Part shown: positions 1 through 11,811 of the stretch, piece by piece
How positions within the stretch are numbered: position 1 is the first letter of the stretch
Layout: each line of letters begins with the position of its first letter
Assembly (NCBI GenBank): GCA_021234155.1
Contig: JAJEKV010000018.1
Location: 18,312,583-18,376,582 of the forward strand
Origin: Isoetes taiwanensis
Taxonomy: Eukaryota; Streptophyta; Lycopodiopsida; Isoetales; Isoetaceae
DNA length: 64,000 nucleotides
Direction of reading: 5' to 3'
Program-made: the position numbers and the translations under genes
The notes under the pieces: model-generated
Told to the model about the DNA's origin: nothing
The model's input: the letters and a program-made list of their open reading frames with translations, nothing else
Databases searched by the model: none

Positions 1-419
1 CAATTAACATTTCTTTTTTAGCAGGTTTGCCTAACTCAGGTGCATGATTTCGTGCAATTCTAGGCTGTCCACATGGACGCCCACGTCATCCAAACTTAGT
101 TGCCTTCTATGCCACGTCAGCTAGCTATGGCTTCCCAATCTCCTTTGTCTGTCGGCTTCCCCTCTTCACGGCTGCATCCTGCATAGGCAAAACAGAGTGG
201 AGACTGCCAGTTCTTTATTTTCTAAAGAGAATTGACATCTTAGTTCTTGAAGGCGACTTTGTTGTGCCAGTTTCTGGGGGATAGAAATTTTGGAAGAAAG
301 GCTGGTGTAAGGAGGATTTCATGCTTTGCAAAACTACCTGGCCATATTATTGCCGCTATATATTGTGTGTTTGCGTGAAAAAATTCATCAGTTCAAGTAT
401 GATGAGCTTTATTCAGCAT

Positions 420-1027
420 GGCGTGTAACACATATTTGTTCATGGCATTGGAATGCAAGTAGAATTAAGAATGTCAGTGCTTCCTGTGCAGGTTATTCAA
501 TATGCTGGAATGGTTAGTGATACATAACCGTGGAAAGGCGTGTACATTAACTGCAATGCTAAACATATAGAGCCACACTTTATGTAGGATGGCAACAGAA
601 TGTCAAATCAAACATATTATAGCCATTGTATAATGTGTATTCTTGTGCTATCCATGCAAGCCACTATTTGAAATATCATAAAGTGCTGCGGTGGCTGCTA
701 TGGCCATTAAAAATGTAGGAATTCCATTATAGTATGGCGATGATCAATTTAGCATCAAACTGAAGGCATATATTTCAGGAAAAAATTGCCACTATTTGAA
801 ATATCATAAAGTGCTAGGATGGTTGCTATGGCCATTAAAAATGTAGGAATTCTATTATAGTATGGCGAGGATCAATTTAACATCAAACTAAAGGCATATA
901 TTTCCTGAAAATTTTCATTTTCTGGCATGGCATATAAGACCTATTTATTCATGGCATTGGAATGGAAGTAGAGTTAAGACTGTTAGTGCTTCCTGTGCAG
1001 TTATTCAATGTAGTGGAATGGTTAGTA
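420..1027 (+). repeat. Diverged direct repeat of about 100 bp (420-520 and 929-1027)
   Basis: Both copies contain the string TTCATGGCATTGGAATG and, about 30 bases later, GTGCTTCCTGTGCAG followed by a TTATTCAAT core. They differ at scattered positions and one small indel, so the duplication is not recent. The tandem pair at 660-911 lies between them, which suggests that several local duplications built this segment. Confidence 0.75.
660..911 (+). repeat. Tandem duplication, 128-bp unit, two copies
   Basis: The first copy begins at 660 and the second at 788, each with GCCACTATTTGAAATATCAT. Both run through the shared core ATGGCCATTAAAAATGTAGG and end in AGGCATATATTTC. Only a few substitutions separate them. 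No coding potential is shared between the copies. Confidence 0.85.
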
Positions 1028-1828
1028 AATTGGCTTAACATGAATTGGCTTAAGATGGACACAAACAAAATACGGAAATAGGTCATGAAGTGCCTAAAAG
1101 CAAGGGGAATGATCTTAGGCCAGATCATTTGTATTTGAATGAGGCTTTGTGGCTGTGTTTCAAGGATGATGACATCAAAATGGTTCGTTCCCCTCTGATA
1201 CCGAGATATGAAAATTCTCCTGATTTAATTTGTTTGGGCCATCCAACAAAAGATAGCTGGATGATTTAAGTTCAAGCTCATATTCAGTAAGCAATATGAC
1301 CACTTGCACAATTGTAAACTTTTACACATAGAAAATTTAAGTAGCCAGCAGACAAATTATTGCTCAGGCTATACATCATATAAACGCTTTAATTATGTCA
1401 TGATTAAATGGTATAGCCTCTCGATTTATTATGGCTTATCACTCAGTCCCTAAAAGCAATAAAAGATTGAGATCCACAAAGCAAGCAAAGTATTGGATAT
1501 TTGAAATAAGTAATGTATCTGAGGTGACTGTCAAGATACATTCGCTTAAGGAGCTACCCCTTAAGGAGGTTACGGATATATTTGCTCAAGGTAATTACTA
1601 ACGTGCTTGGTTGCGGGCGTGCAACTCTAATGAGACCAAATCAATCTGCTTTCCAGCTGCAAATTTGTAGTGACCTTATTACCTACAGTTATGATGGCAT
1701 GCAGTTCTATCAAGCTCTGATGATATTCCAAGAAGAGCCTTGAAACTGAAAATGATAAACCAAAAACATAAACATCAAATCAAACACATCCACTTCAATC
1801 AATTAAGTTAGAGCTCACATATTGCTTA

Positions 1829-2037
1829 CATGTTTAGCAAAAGCTTACATATTGAAGATAAGAATCGTAGATTACTGTTTTAAAGAAGAAAAAAAAAGCA
1901 AGGAGCTCACCTTCTTTCCAGCTTCATCAATGACAACAGATTTATTGAACCGGTATAACCAGATACGAACTATAAACGAATCAAGAAATAACTTACATGT
2001 TTAGCAAAAGCTTACGTATTGAAGATAAGAATAGTAG
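1829..2037 (+). repeat. Direct repeat, two copies about 164 bp apart
   Basis: ACATGTTTAGCAAAAGCTTA occurs at about 1829 and again at about 1993. Each copy is followed by a similar stretch ending in GAAGATAAGAAT. The sequence between and after the copies is also partly similar (AGCTCACCTT, then GCTTCATCAATGA), so the duplicated unit is roughly 165 bp. Confidence 0.7.
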
Positions 2038-2528
2038 GATCTTTGTAAAAAAGGGGGGGGAGGGGAGCACACGAGCTCACCTTACATTCGGCTTCATCAA
2101 TGAGTAGTAGAAGCAGATACGAACTATAAACAAATCAAGAAATAAAAGACACGATATATCTGACAGTCACAACCATCCTGCCAAAACATTTGCACACAAA
2201 TCCTCATTCGAATTTCGCCTTCATAACCTTCATTCCTATTTGAATTTAAAGGAAGTAGAATACTTACCCTACACCTGGACAAAAAGTAGAAGCAAATACG
2301 GAGTACAATCGAATAGACATAGTATCTCGGTCAATCGTATATCCTCCCAATTGTTTTTTTTTTCTTTCAATTGTTTTTTTCTTACCATGGGGCACCTTTA
2401 CTATCGTACCTTCTCAGCCAAAATTATGCCCCGTGGCACGTTCTGGGCTGTCGGATGGGAAGCCAAAATATGCAGCAATCTAGGTCGTCGATTGGGGCAG
2501 AGGGACAGACAGACGCCATTGCCATGGC

Positions 2529-3250
2529 AAACAAAAAGCTCTGGCATCTGGCTTATTGACCCTCCAAGCTAATCTCACTGCTCCAAGTAGCCACAATAAA
2601 AAAAAGCAATTGCAAATCTGTAAAGTCGCAGTCGTAGTAATTTGTGACCTTCTGTCACGTTTTCGACCATAACTCAAAAATCAGCGAATAGGTTATTGGA
2701 ATTATGGCAAATACTATGTAAATGTTATTCCTAAGGTCACCTAATAATATAAAGCGGCGTAGGATAACATAACATTTGGGCATGAAGAACCATTGATATT
2801 TATGGAAGGGGTTGAGGCACTATCATTGGGATGTTTATTGGTTGAGAAAAAGATCATAGATAATGTCCCATATGATAAGTCATATAATCTAATTAAAGGT
2901 AAGGAGATATTTTGAGAAAAAAGGCAACTGCTTGCTAAAAAAGGCTAAAGTCGCAGAGAGATCTATAAATAGAACCGAAATTTCAGTTGGACATATCTCC
3001 GCAACCAGAGGTCGGATTGCAGCGACCTTTATCTCGTTGGAACCGACTCAGAGTTTAGTTTTCAAATTGGGGTTGCACATATCGTAGTTCATCTGTATGA
3101 GAGAGTAATGACCAAAAACATGACAGGGGGTCACAAATTACTGCTACTGCGACTTTATAGATTTGCAATTGCTTTTTTTGATTTGTGGCTACTTGGAGTA
3201 GTGAGATTAGCCTGGAGGGTCAATAAGCGAGATGCCAGAGCTTTTTGTTT
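2529..3250. mobile_element. Inverted-repeat (MITE/foldback-like) element
   Basis: The left arm (about 2529-2672) and right arm (about 3128-3250) are long imperfect inverted repeats of about 125 bp. Both contain, in opposite orientation, AAACAAAAAGCTCTGGCATC, then TTATTGACCCTCCA, CTCCAAGTAGCCACAA and GCAATTGCAAATCT. The roughly 450-bp interior has no convincing ORF. The long TIRs, small size and lack of coding sequence fit a non-autonomous DNA transposon or foldback element. I could not find a clear target-site duplication (left flank ends GCCATGGC, right flank starts CTAAATAA), so the superfamily is open. Arms about 90% alike suggest moderate age. Confidence 0.75.
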
Positions 3251-4223
3251 CTAAATAAAGGTCAAGGTTTATTTTTAGCTCTTTCTAGCCACCAACCACT
3301 GGTGTTACAGGAACTCTCTCTAATGATAAGATCAAGCAAGAGACAAGAAAAAATGTTGCAAAGCAAGGCTAGGCTCATCATCAAACATAGAAAGAAGCAG
3401 ATCTAGTTGTGCAGTCAGCTTAGACCAATCTTGTTCCTCTAGGAATGTTCTTTTTCTGATCCTCCAAAACTCTCTATGCAGCCTCTGTTGGTGATAGATA
3501 ACGTGTTGTCAAGTAATTGTTTATTTCATCCCTAGAAGGACATATAGGAGCTTGTTTTTATGATATTTGACTTGATGGTTGCTCTATAGTACTGTCTCTT
3601 TGATTGTAAATCGTCGACAAAGGTCCATAGCCTCCTCATAGTATCGAAACTCAATGACTTTCTTGGGTTACACGAAATTGGTTTTGTCAAATCCCTTATA
3701 ATTGTAACTATAAATGTAGGGGATACGTGGACTGTGAAGCAAGGTCCACCATAATGTGACAATCTAATCCATGAAGGAGAAAGACATTATTTGGTACCAC
3801 CATGCATCATCTATAGTCCTTCTTCTGTACCTTCTATGTACCTGCAAATATATACACATCATGCACAATCCTGATGATCATAAATCAGATGAAGATTTCA
3901 CCTTGAGAAAAGGAGGATGAATTGATCATTGAACTATTGCATATCGACTTTCAAAATTTTGATGTCGGTCCAGCTAATCATGAGAATGTCAATTCCGCTC
4001 AGCAATACTTCCAAATGTGTATGTGGCTTTAAATAAACAGAAACTGCCGAAGCTCTCTCATCTCTAATATTAAACATGCACGACTAAATTTGAAAAAGTA
4101 GAGCACATATTATGAAAAAGGTAACTTTTTTTATTGACTATCAAAGAGTTTTACAAGATTCATCTAAGAGAATACTTGTCAAATATCTGCATACAGTTGC
4201 GCGACTCTTCAAAATCCCACATA
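3251..4223. other. Intergenic DNA, no gene seen
   Basis: No ORF with recognisable content was found. The short minus-strand open frame at 3532-3762 has no motif I recognise and no context. The segment separates the inverted-repeat element from the 7.6 kb transposon and ends in CATA (4220-4223), the left copy of that transposon's putative target duplication. Confidence 0.5.
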
Positions 4224-4253
4224 GGGTAAACGCACGTAGCTGGGGGGCATTTT
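4224..4253 (+). repeat. Left terminal inverted repeat
   Basis: The repeat starts GGGTAAACGCACG and ends GGGGGGCATTTT. It pairs with 11812-11841 with two mismatches. The flanking CATA at 4220-4223 recurs outside the right end. A subterminal 17-mer, GTGCTGATGGGGTGCTT, follows at about 4271-4287 and recurs in the same orientation at about 11785-11801 near the right end. Confidence 0.85.
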
Positions 4254-4381
4254 TAATGTCGGCGACACTGGGTGCTGATGGGGTGCTTTACTTTTTAGTC
4301 AGTGCATTTTTGCCCTGCAAGAACATGCCCATGACGGGTTCTTTCGAGCGCGGGCAAAATTAGGTTCGAAAGGCTCCAGAA

Positions 4382-7300
4382 ATGGAAGTTTGTTTAGCCA
4401 TGTCATCAATCCGGCTAGGGAGGGATGATCTCCCGCTTTCTAGTAGCATGCAGGTGCTGGAATTCAATTTTCAAAAAAGAGGAATGCATTTCTTGTTTTT
4501 ATGGCAGGTTCTCGTGTATGAATTTCGGTTATGCCTCAAAATTCTTTGGGCTTCAATGGATCTTGTTGCAACATATGCAGCTGAATTTGAAGCGAGATTT
4601 GAAGGTACAGATCCAGAGGAGATAGCTGCTGCTCTTGGTTACAATTTGCAATCTTATATACCAAGCATTGATGTGGCTGAGGAGATACCAATTCCATTGC
4701 AAACTAAAAGTTCTGTACATGAAAGTAATTGGCAGACAGTCTCATCTCCAATTGGAAGTAGCAAGCATGAACAAATTTCTCCAGTATGTATTAATGTTTG
4801 CAAGAAAGCATGTAATTGTTTATCTCCAAACACTGCATGCAGAAGAATTATGTCAGCAAGAAGAAAGATGCAGAGGAAAAGGAAGGCTGAAAAGGAGGCA
4901 CTGGTACAATGTGAAGATAAGGAAAGGGTGGGCATTAGGTATAAACAAAGCTTATGTAAGCAGATTGTGGATTACATCAACAAGGTATGTTCTAACTTAC
5001 ATCCAGATGATAGAAGGGAGGTAGTTTCCAGGGCAGCAGAGAAGCTTCCTGAATTTGACATGATTGGTTTTAAGGAATTCAATGTGTATAGGCATGTTTT
5101 TGATAATGTTAAGAATTCCCTTGAGAGTAAGAAAAGATGCAGAACTCAAGACGTCAATCAAGCAAGAGCGTCAACTATGATGATGGCTGTTAATGACTGT
5201 ACCAATCGAGCTGCAGTAGCAAGAGCTCTAAACTTGAAGAGGAAGGCTGTTTATGTGGCTATAGACAAGAGGAAACGGGCTGAATTTGGAGGGCCATGGT
5301 CCATGTTTAAGAAGAAAGCCAGAATGGACAAGCTATGTGATGAAGACCGCGAAAAAGTTTATGACTTCTGGGTCTCCGAAACAAGAGTTTCTCCAAATAA
5401 AAGACAAGTTCTCAAATTGAGGAGACAGAATAATGGAGAGATATTGCTGAAACCTCATTTGTTACATGCAATACACTTTTTGGAAGAGTCACAGGTATGT
5501 TCTTTTCCTTGCAAGGTTTTTTGTGCAAGGTGAATGATGTATTGAAGCTTAAGTTTTTTGTAGGTCTTTAAAATTACTTAACTGATTTCTAAGTTACAGG
5601 TAATGTTCTACAAAAGATTCAAAAGGCAATATCCAAGTATGAAGATTGGGCTGCGCTTGTTTGAAGCTCTAAAGCCTAAGTTTGTAAGGAGGCTCAAGGA
5701 AAGGGAGACATGCTGCTGTATTTATCGCATGAGAGCAGAATTTGTAAGGCAAGCTTTGAGCAAGATGAGGCGAGACTCTAAGTTGCATGGTTCTAATTGT
5801 ACATGTAAGTGTGATGTTTGTGGATATGGACCAACTTGTGAAGCCTCTAAGCATACGTTCATGAGTGTTAGTGAAATGTGGAGGTCCATGGTATGCCCAA
5901 AGAAAGATACAACATCATGGTATAAAGGGACTTGTTTGCAACTTGAATGTGGTGCTTGTGGACTGAAATGTTTTAAGAAATGTCCAAAGGAGAGGAGCAA
6001 ACGTGTGAAGATGGATTGGAAGAATTTTGAAAAGGTATATTTCAGTTACTTGAATGAACTGTTTTCTTATGCTTTCATGCTGATCGAACTTGTATGTTTA
6101 GGTGAAAGAAACATATGCAAAAGATGTTGGGAAAGGTGGAAAACCAGTTGTTAAGACTAAGGATGTCATGAAATTGGTGTACAAGAATACATCATGCTCT
6201 GATTTTTTACAGCATGCTGATGCTGTATTCAAGCAATTCATTCCACATAACTACACAGCCAGATGGCAGGCAGAGCAGTTCAAAGAATGCTTACAGACAT
6301 TTCCAGCAGATGTAGTCATCTCAGTTATCGATTTCGCAGAGAATTACAGTTTCAAAATCCAGCAAGAAATTCAAACACTACATTGGAGGAATGACCAATG
6401 TTCAATACTTGTTCATATCACGTATAGGCATGCAAGAAGAGACGAAAGTCCAAATATCCAGATTGGAGACCGTAAGCTAGTGAAGGAGACTCATTTTTAC
6501 ATGTCAGACGATCGCGAACATGACACTGACTTCGTGCAACATTGTCTCCAAAAATATGCAGACTACTTGGCAGCTAAAATATAAATTACTCTCTCCATGT
6601 CTTTTGGTCAGATGGATGTGCTGCACAGTTCAAGTCCTCTAGGTCATTCTATTATTTGGGAAGATTTTATAAGAGGACTGGAGTAAAAATGGAATGGAAT
6701 TTCTTTGCATCTTCTCATGGCAAAGGTGAGCATGATGGCACCGGGGCTGTCATAAAGAGGATACTCACCAGCGAGATGTTAAAAAGGTCCAGCACTCCAC
6801 TAAGAAATGCAGAAGATGCTGTGAACTTCTTGAAGTGGTCTTTTACTATAAAAAGAGGAATGAAAGATAGCAACATTATCAGGTATGGGTCTGAAACTTA
6901 CATTTACAAATCCTACACAAATGTTAATTTGCTGATTTCTTTTTGTTTTGTGCAGACAGTTTTGGCTAATAGGAGTAGGTGAAGTATGTAGAAAGATAAG
7001 GTATGATTGTGATACCTTGAAGGGGACCACACGGATACATACAATTCGACCAATATGCCAAAGTAGGCCTACCATGGTTGCACATAAAGCTTTGTCATGC
7101 TTTTGTAATGCTTGTTGGAAGGGTTTGTGGAATAAGTGTTTTAATATTAGAAGGTTGGGACGCTACGCATATTCTGAGCTGAAACCTGAAATCATGGGGG
7201 ATTGGACACCTGTCACTCATGTCCAATATGAAGGTGATAATCAGCGGAAGGCTGAACTTGTAGAAGTCGGTGACAACTTTGTAATTAATGCAGAGGCTAA

Positions 7301-7793
7301 CAACGAAGAGAATGTGGAGTTCTGGATTGTGAAGTGCACTGAGCCCAAGCATGTAGTAGAAAGATCTTTCACAGATGAATGGGGTTCAAAATTTAACAGA
7401 CAAGAGGTTGTTCTTACAGGCAAGTACTTTAAGTATATTGATAGCGATAGGTATGAGTTATGTCATTCAATGCCCGATGTGAATTGTTATTCACATCTTG
7501 TCATATGTGCGAAGGTAGAATTGTTAGCTATTACAGGTGAAGAATCCATGTACCAGCTACCTTTAGAGACACATGAGCACATTGTAGACTGCCTACCTCC
7601 ACCAGATTCAGAGACATTGGCAAATGGTAAGTCCAAGGTTGAGAAGAAATCTAGAAAACAGAAGAAAATATTAGCTGTTGTTAGAAAGAAAGTTGTGGCC
7701 AGAAAAAAGAAAGCAAATGGTGGCTGTAGAAAAGAAAGGACAGCCAAAATTGCTCCCGGAAGACGCGCAACAAAACGCTCAAAAAAAGCATAA
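4382..7793 (+). CDS. RNase H-fold (DDE-type) transposase of the 7.6 kb element, one frameshift
   Basis: This is the likely transposase. The inferred GT-AG exons are 4382-5494, 5600-6034, 6102-6882 and 6956-7793; the first ATG is uncertain because 4382 lies close to the TIR. The N-terminal part is basic. Exon 2 carries Cys-rich pairs (CTCKCDVCGYGPTC, then CGACGLKCFKKC) that suggest a zinc-binding DNA-binding region. The catalytic-like core has DFAENY at about 6330, SDGCAAQFKS at about 6620 and SSHGKGEHDGTGAVIKR at about 6714-6765. These acidic motifs in order fit an RNase H-like transposase, and the C-terminus is a Lys/Arg-rich nuclear-localisation-like tail. The frame is broken near 6577: after DYLAAK the reading reaches TAA at 6582, while the SDGCAAQ motif continues one frame away, consistent with a 1-bp deletion. 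I recognise the motif set as common in uncharacterised eukaryotic transposon proteins but cannot name the superfamily. Confidence 0.75.
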
Positions 7794-9326
7794 ACATTAT
7801 GCATGTGTTGCATGCATTCAAATTTTGCAGGAATTGAGGCTTGAAGCTCAAAAACAGATTTCCATACAGAATCCCTGGTTTATTTACAGGGTTTATCCTT
7901 GGTTAAACCGGGTTTGTAAATCCTTGGTTAAACAGGGTTTGTACTTGATTACAGATTTTCATTACATCACTCTTTTCTAAAGTTTGTGTACATCTTTCAC
8001 AAAATACATGCTCTTATAAGTTTGTGTACTTCTTATAAGTTTGTGTACATCTTTCACAAAATACAGGGTGTTCTTATAAATTTTGTAACATCTTCAATGA
8101 CAAAATACAGGCCTGCTGTTCAGAAACTTATATGAAGGCAGATATGTTCAGAAACACGAGATGCCAGGAGATGTCTTCATAGTGATGTTGAAGACCTATC
8201 GTGAAACATATTTGTGATCAAATCTGGCAGTGATAATGTGCACAAATCTGGCAGGACTTGGCCTTAAAAATACCACCGATAAGATCTAGATACTTGCATT
8301 CAGTTTGGATCACTCAACACCATTGTAACTTGGAAGGCAAAATTATATATTTTTCTGGAAATGTGTCTAACAAAAGTGGGTCCATTCCTTGGCAGTTGGG
8401 TGATTTTGCCGCACAGGTGCAATTAAAATTGTCCCATAATTCTTTCAATCTAGATATTCCTAGTCAGATTGGAAAGCTAAGAATACGAAATCACTACACC
8501 TTTCTTCGAATCAGTTACCTGGTGCAATCCCATGTGAGCTACGTGGCTATTTGGTGTATTCCACAACAACTTTTAAGTATTCGATCCAACAAACAAGCAT
8601 TGCTGACACTAGGTTTTTGAATTCATCATTTGATGAAAATCCCAAACTATGTGGTCCACCACTATAAACATTTTATTCAACACATAAAACTAGAGTGGAG
8701 CAGGTTAATTAAAATTGGAATAGTTGGGTTGATGGTGGTTACATGATTGGAGTATGCATATTTGGCATTGCTAAGAATGTGATGCAAGGCATATAAAATT
8801 TCTTTGAACTTGGTTATTTTAACCACCATATAAAGACCCTTTTTTTTTTAAGTATAAAAGTTCTTGTACAAAGCTATTGCCCATCCAGATCATTGGGTTC
8901 GACCATAATTCTGCAGGTTGCATCCTGTTTTCGATTACTTTTACTGTACTTTCTGCATACAATTATGCATCCATGAAGTCTTTTTTTAGCTCATGTTTGT
9001 CAATAATGTGCTCAGTAATTCGCATCCTGCTCATGTTTTTCAATAATATGACAATTGTGCACAATTGTACAAGTTTTTTCACAAGTCTTAGACATGTATG
9101 TGACAGAGTAAGGAGTGCAAAATAATATTATATTCCCTGTTATATATATCTGTATGAAGTCACTCAAGCATCTTGAGTGCAAAATTTGAAGATTGTACAA
9201 AATTTGAGTACGAAACTGTACTCCCTCCTATCAGCAAAATATACATCGGATGTTTTAAATACATGTTAATTCCTATGTACAGAACAACTGGCATATATGT
9301 ACAATTCAAAAACTAAGTGCTATTTC
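7794..9326. other. Interior spacer of the 7.6 kb transposon
   Basis: This stretch lies between the 3' ends of the convergent genes. It begins with short tandem motifs at about 7981-8110: AGTTTGTGTACATCTTTCAC and CAAAATACA recur three times. It then holds the LRR receptor-kinase fragment at 8366-8667. The rest (about 8800-9326) is AT-rich with no gene seen. Confidence 0.6.
8366..8667 (+). pseudogene. Captured LRR receptor-kinase ectodomain fragment
   Basis: The plus-strand translation shows the plant LRR pattern: GSIPWQLGDF, then LKLSHNSFNLDIPSQIGKL, in one frame. After a frame change near 8500, NQLPGAIPCELR follows, and SSFDENPKLCGPPL comes just before a TAA at about 8665. The last string is the hallmark of the end of the extracellular LRR domain in plant LRR receptor-like kinases. 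A short hydrophobic stretch downstream (about 8710-8780) could be the remains of the transmembrane segment. There is no kinase domain. Two frames, a stop and a position between the two transposon genes indicate a captured host gene piece rather than a functional receptor. The donor gene is not in the window. Confidence 0.7.
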
Positions 9327-11437
9327 TTTATAACCAGACCAGCAGCCGCCGTATACTGACCCAAGGTCATGTCTTCGTCCTCCGAATCCGTGTCGCACTC
9401 AGCTGCTCCAACTAACAGCTTGTTGCCTGGTGATTGAACTTCATCATCGGTACTTGTGCATTGTGGTGGGAACTGGCATTTGGAACAACAGGATCTTCAC
9501 TTGGTTTGGGATGGAGTTCAGATGTTGCTTGATGTGCCGGACCTTTAAACAAATTTGCTAAATCATATGACTGTGTATATTCATAGGGATCATATTTGTC
9601 ACCTGAAAACCAAATGCCTTGGATTCTACTCGAATCATAAGAATCTGCTTGGCTACCTGTACATTCAGCAAACAAATCAGTCACAAAATATCAAGTACTT
9701 GGCAAGAGGTGAAATAAGAAAAAATTTACCACATAATTTATTAGAGTTCTTCAAATTGCTATCTCGAGTTGTTTGAGCGGAGATGTTTTCTACAGGTGCA
9801 TCTTCTTGCAACTCTTGAGGACCTGTTGCTGCCACCTCTTTGGGTTTCTTCATTTCTTCCCCCCCTCTTCTATTCCTTGGTATGTTTTTCGAAGCCACCG
9901 GTGCTCTCTTCCTTGGCTTCTTAGCAGCCTTCCCAATTGCAAGCTCTTCCAGCTCAATATTGTCTGCATCTTGTGCTACAAAAAACATTAGTTAGGTCTA
10001 AATTCATAAATTTAAACACAAAATATGGATGACTAACCTGATACTTCTGTTTCTTTGTCGGAATCCTCGACATCAATTACTTGCCTTTTCCTGCAACCTT
10101 TACTTTGTGCATCTGCTGCATGGCAGTCATAACAGTTACTAATCTACTAACTCATTGCTATAAAAATACTAACTTAAACTTTTATCAAACTGAAGCAAAT
10201 TGTAGATTATAACAAGAACAACACGTGACATACCTTTTTGTGGACTGGTCAAAGATCTTGTTTGAGGTCTTCTTTTTACTTGTAATTTCTTAGCAGGTGT
10301 ACCAATTTCTTCATCATCAGCATTCAATGATTCATTCAATTCATTGCTAGACTCATGATCATTCTTGTTTGCTGGCCTAAAATCCAGATAACCTAACTCT
10401 TGATATAGATCTTCGGGGAGTTCAATGTGACAAGAAATGCATTGTAGGTTTTGCAGGCAGATCTGAAAGCAGAAGATGTGGAACTGGTGACCACATTTCA
10501 GTTTTATATGCATGTCAAATTGATCACTAAAGCCCATGCCACAAACACAGCAACCTAAATCCCTGTCAACTGTTACCCAATTTCCAGCAGATGGCCTAAT
10601 GATTGTAGTGTTCACAAATTTATCTTTCAATGAAGCCACGTTGGCAATCTTAGAATCTATTTCCTGTTCTACAGTCCTAATAGAAGCTAGTCTTTCATTG
10701 ATAACACGTACCTCTTCATTAAGCATTTCACTATTATCTGATGCTCTCTTCTGCTTCAAAAGATTCAGCAATGTAAGCCCTTGAACTGTTTCTCGATCAG
10801 CCAATTGTTGCAAAGCAACTGTTTCCTCGGGACAGGTTTCCTTTAATGCTAAAATATCATTTTTAGTCTCTTGTATGTCAGCTGAAACTGAGGCCAGCAA
10901 TTTATCAAGGCCTTCGAGCATACCATTCAATCCAACAAGAGCCTTCTCCTTTGCCTTCAACTCCTGCTCCAAATTCTGCACTTCAACTTTAATGCACTTC
11001 TGTTCATCTTCCATTAATGTAATGCTTCTTGCATTGCTGGTCACAACAGTCTCTTCTCTACTCGTTCTCTTCCTCGTGTTTCTTTTAGAGGTTTGCAGAG
11101 TCTGCCATCCGAAAAGGGCCCAGTTAAGCTTATGCTTGGCAGGGTTAGCTAAAGCACGTCTAGTATTCTGGTAGGCAAAGGCTCTGGCAAAAATAGTTCT
11201 GGCTTCTTTGTTTTTTAAGCCAAACTGGTAAACCTTATAGACCAGATCATCCAAGTCATCAGCAAACTCAGGCCTAACTTGGTGCAGTTTGATCTTACCA
11301 CCCTTCAAATCTGTGGTCCAGACACTCAAAAAATCGTCAAGGCTGCAATCATCCCAGCTTATAGATTTTGGATCCCTTCCTTCATTCGGCAGTCTCCTGT
11401 ATTCATGAAATTCTTGAACTGTTGTAGCAAACCTCAT
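9327..11437 (-). CDS. Coiled-coil RING-H2 protein, second gene of the 7.6 kb transposon
   Basis: The large first exon starts at ATG 11437 and runs to about 10235. A GT donor there is followed by smaller exons near 10110-10037, 9976-9730 and 9660-9327. The N-terminal 150 residues contain DLVYKVYQFGLKNKEAR and NWALFGWQTLQ, of unknown fold. A long heptad-rich coiled coil follows (roughly residues 150-290). A RING-H2 finger then begins at about residue 300: CCVC, about 15 residues, CGHQFHIFC, and a closing CISC, giving C-x2-C, C-x-H-x2-H-x2-C and C-x2-C. The tail is basic (KKPRKRAP) and then acidic, probably ending DEDMTLGQY about 18 residues before the stop; the last junction is uncertain because two frames are open near 9450. 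RING-H2 domains are typically E3 ubiquitin ligases; a role with the transposase is inference from shared TIRs. Confidence 0.7.
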
Positions 11438-11811
11438 CTCCTAAGAAAAAAAAATCGGCCTTTAGATCTTCATAGAAAGGGGAGGAAATTAGGGCAAAAG
11501 AAAGACTTACTGATTGTCTCCCTTCCGGATAGTGCCAGGATGAAGGTTCCTCATCATATGATTCCATGTAACTCATTCTTGAAAGGACGGCTCCAGAATG
11601 ATCTGCTCCAATATTATTTGCTTCGAAATGATGGTCTGATGCACTCTGATCGTCCTTTCACAAGAAATGGGCGCAGCTAGGGCGCTATCTTCGAACCTCG
11701 CGCGGGAGAAATGTGAAGTGCAAAGAAATGAAATTGACGGGCAAAAGATTCCATAAAACTTCATGGAAAAAAAGTCATGGTGCTGTGCTGATGGGGTGCT
11801 TGGATTTCGCG

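Larger units (their letters stand above)
1..2528. other. Non-coding stretch with local duplications
   Basis: I see no gene here. The open frames are short and have no recognisable motif. The stretch is AT-rich and contains the duplications listed separately (about 420-520 with 929-1027, 660-911, and 1829-1872 with 1993-2037). A run of G at about 2051-2063 and long T runs near 2347-2380 are simple sequence. Confidence 0.6.

Noticed and set aside
2240-2677. Short ORFs on both strands
   Set aside because: They overlap the left arm of the inverted-repeat element, have no motif and are not conserved in the right arm.
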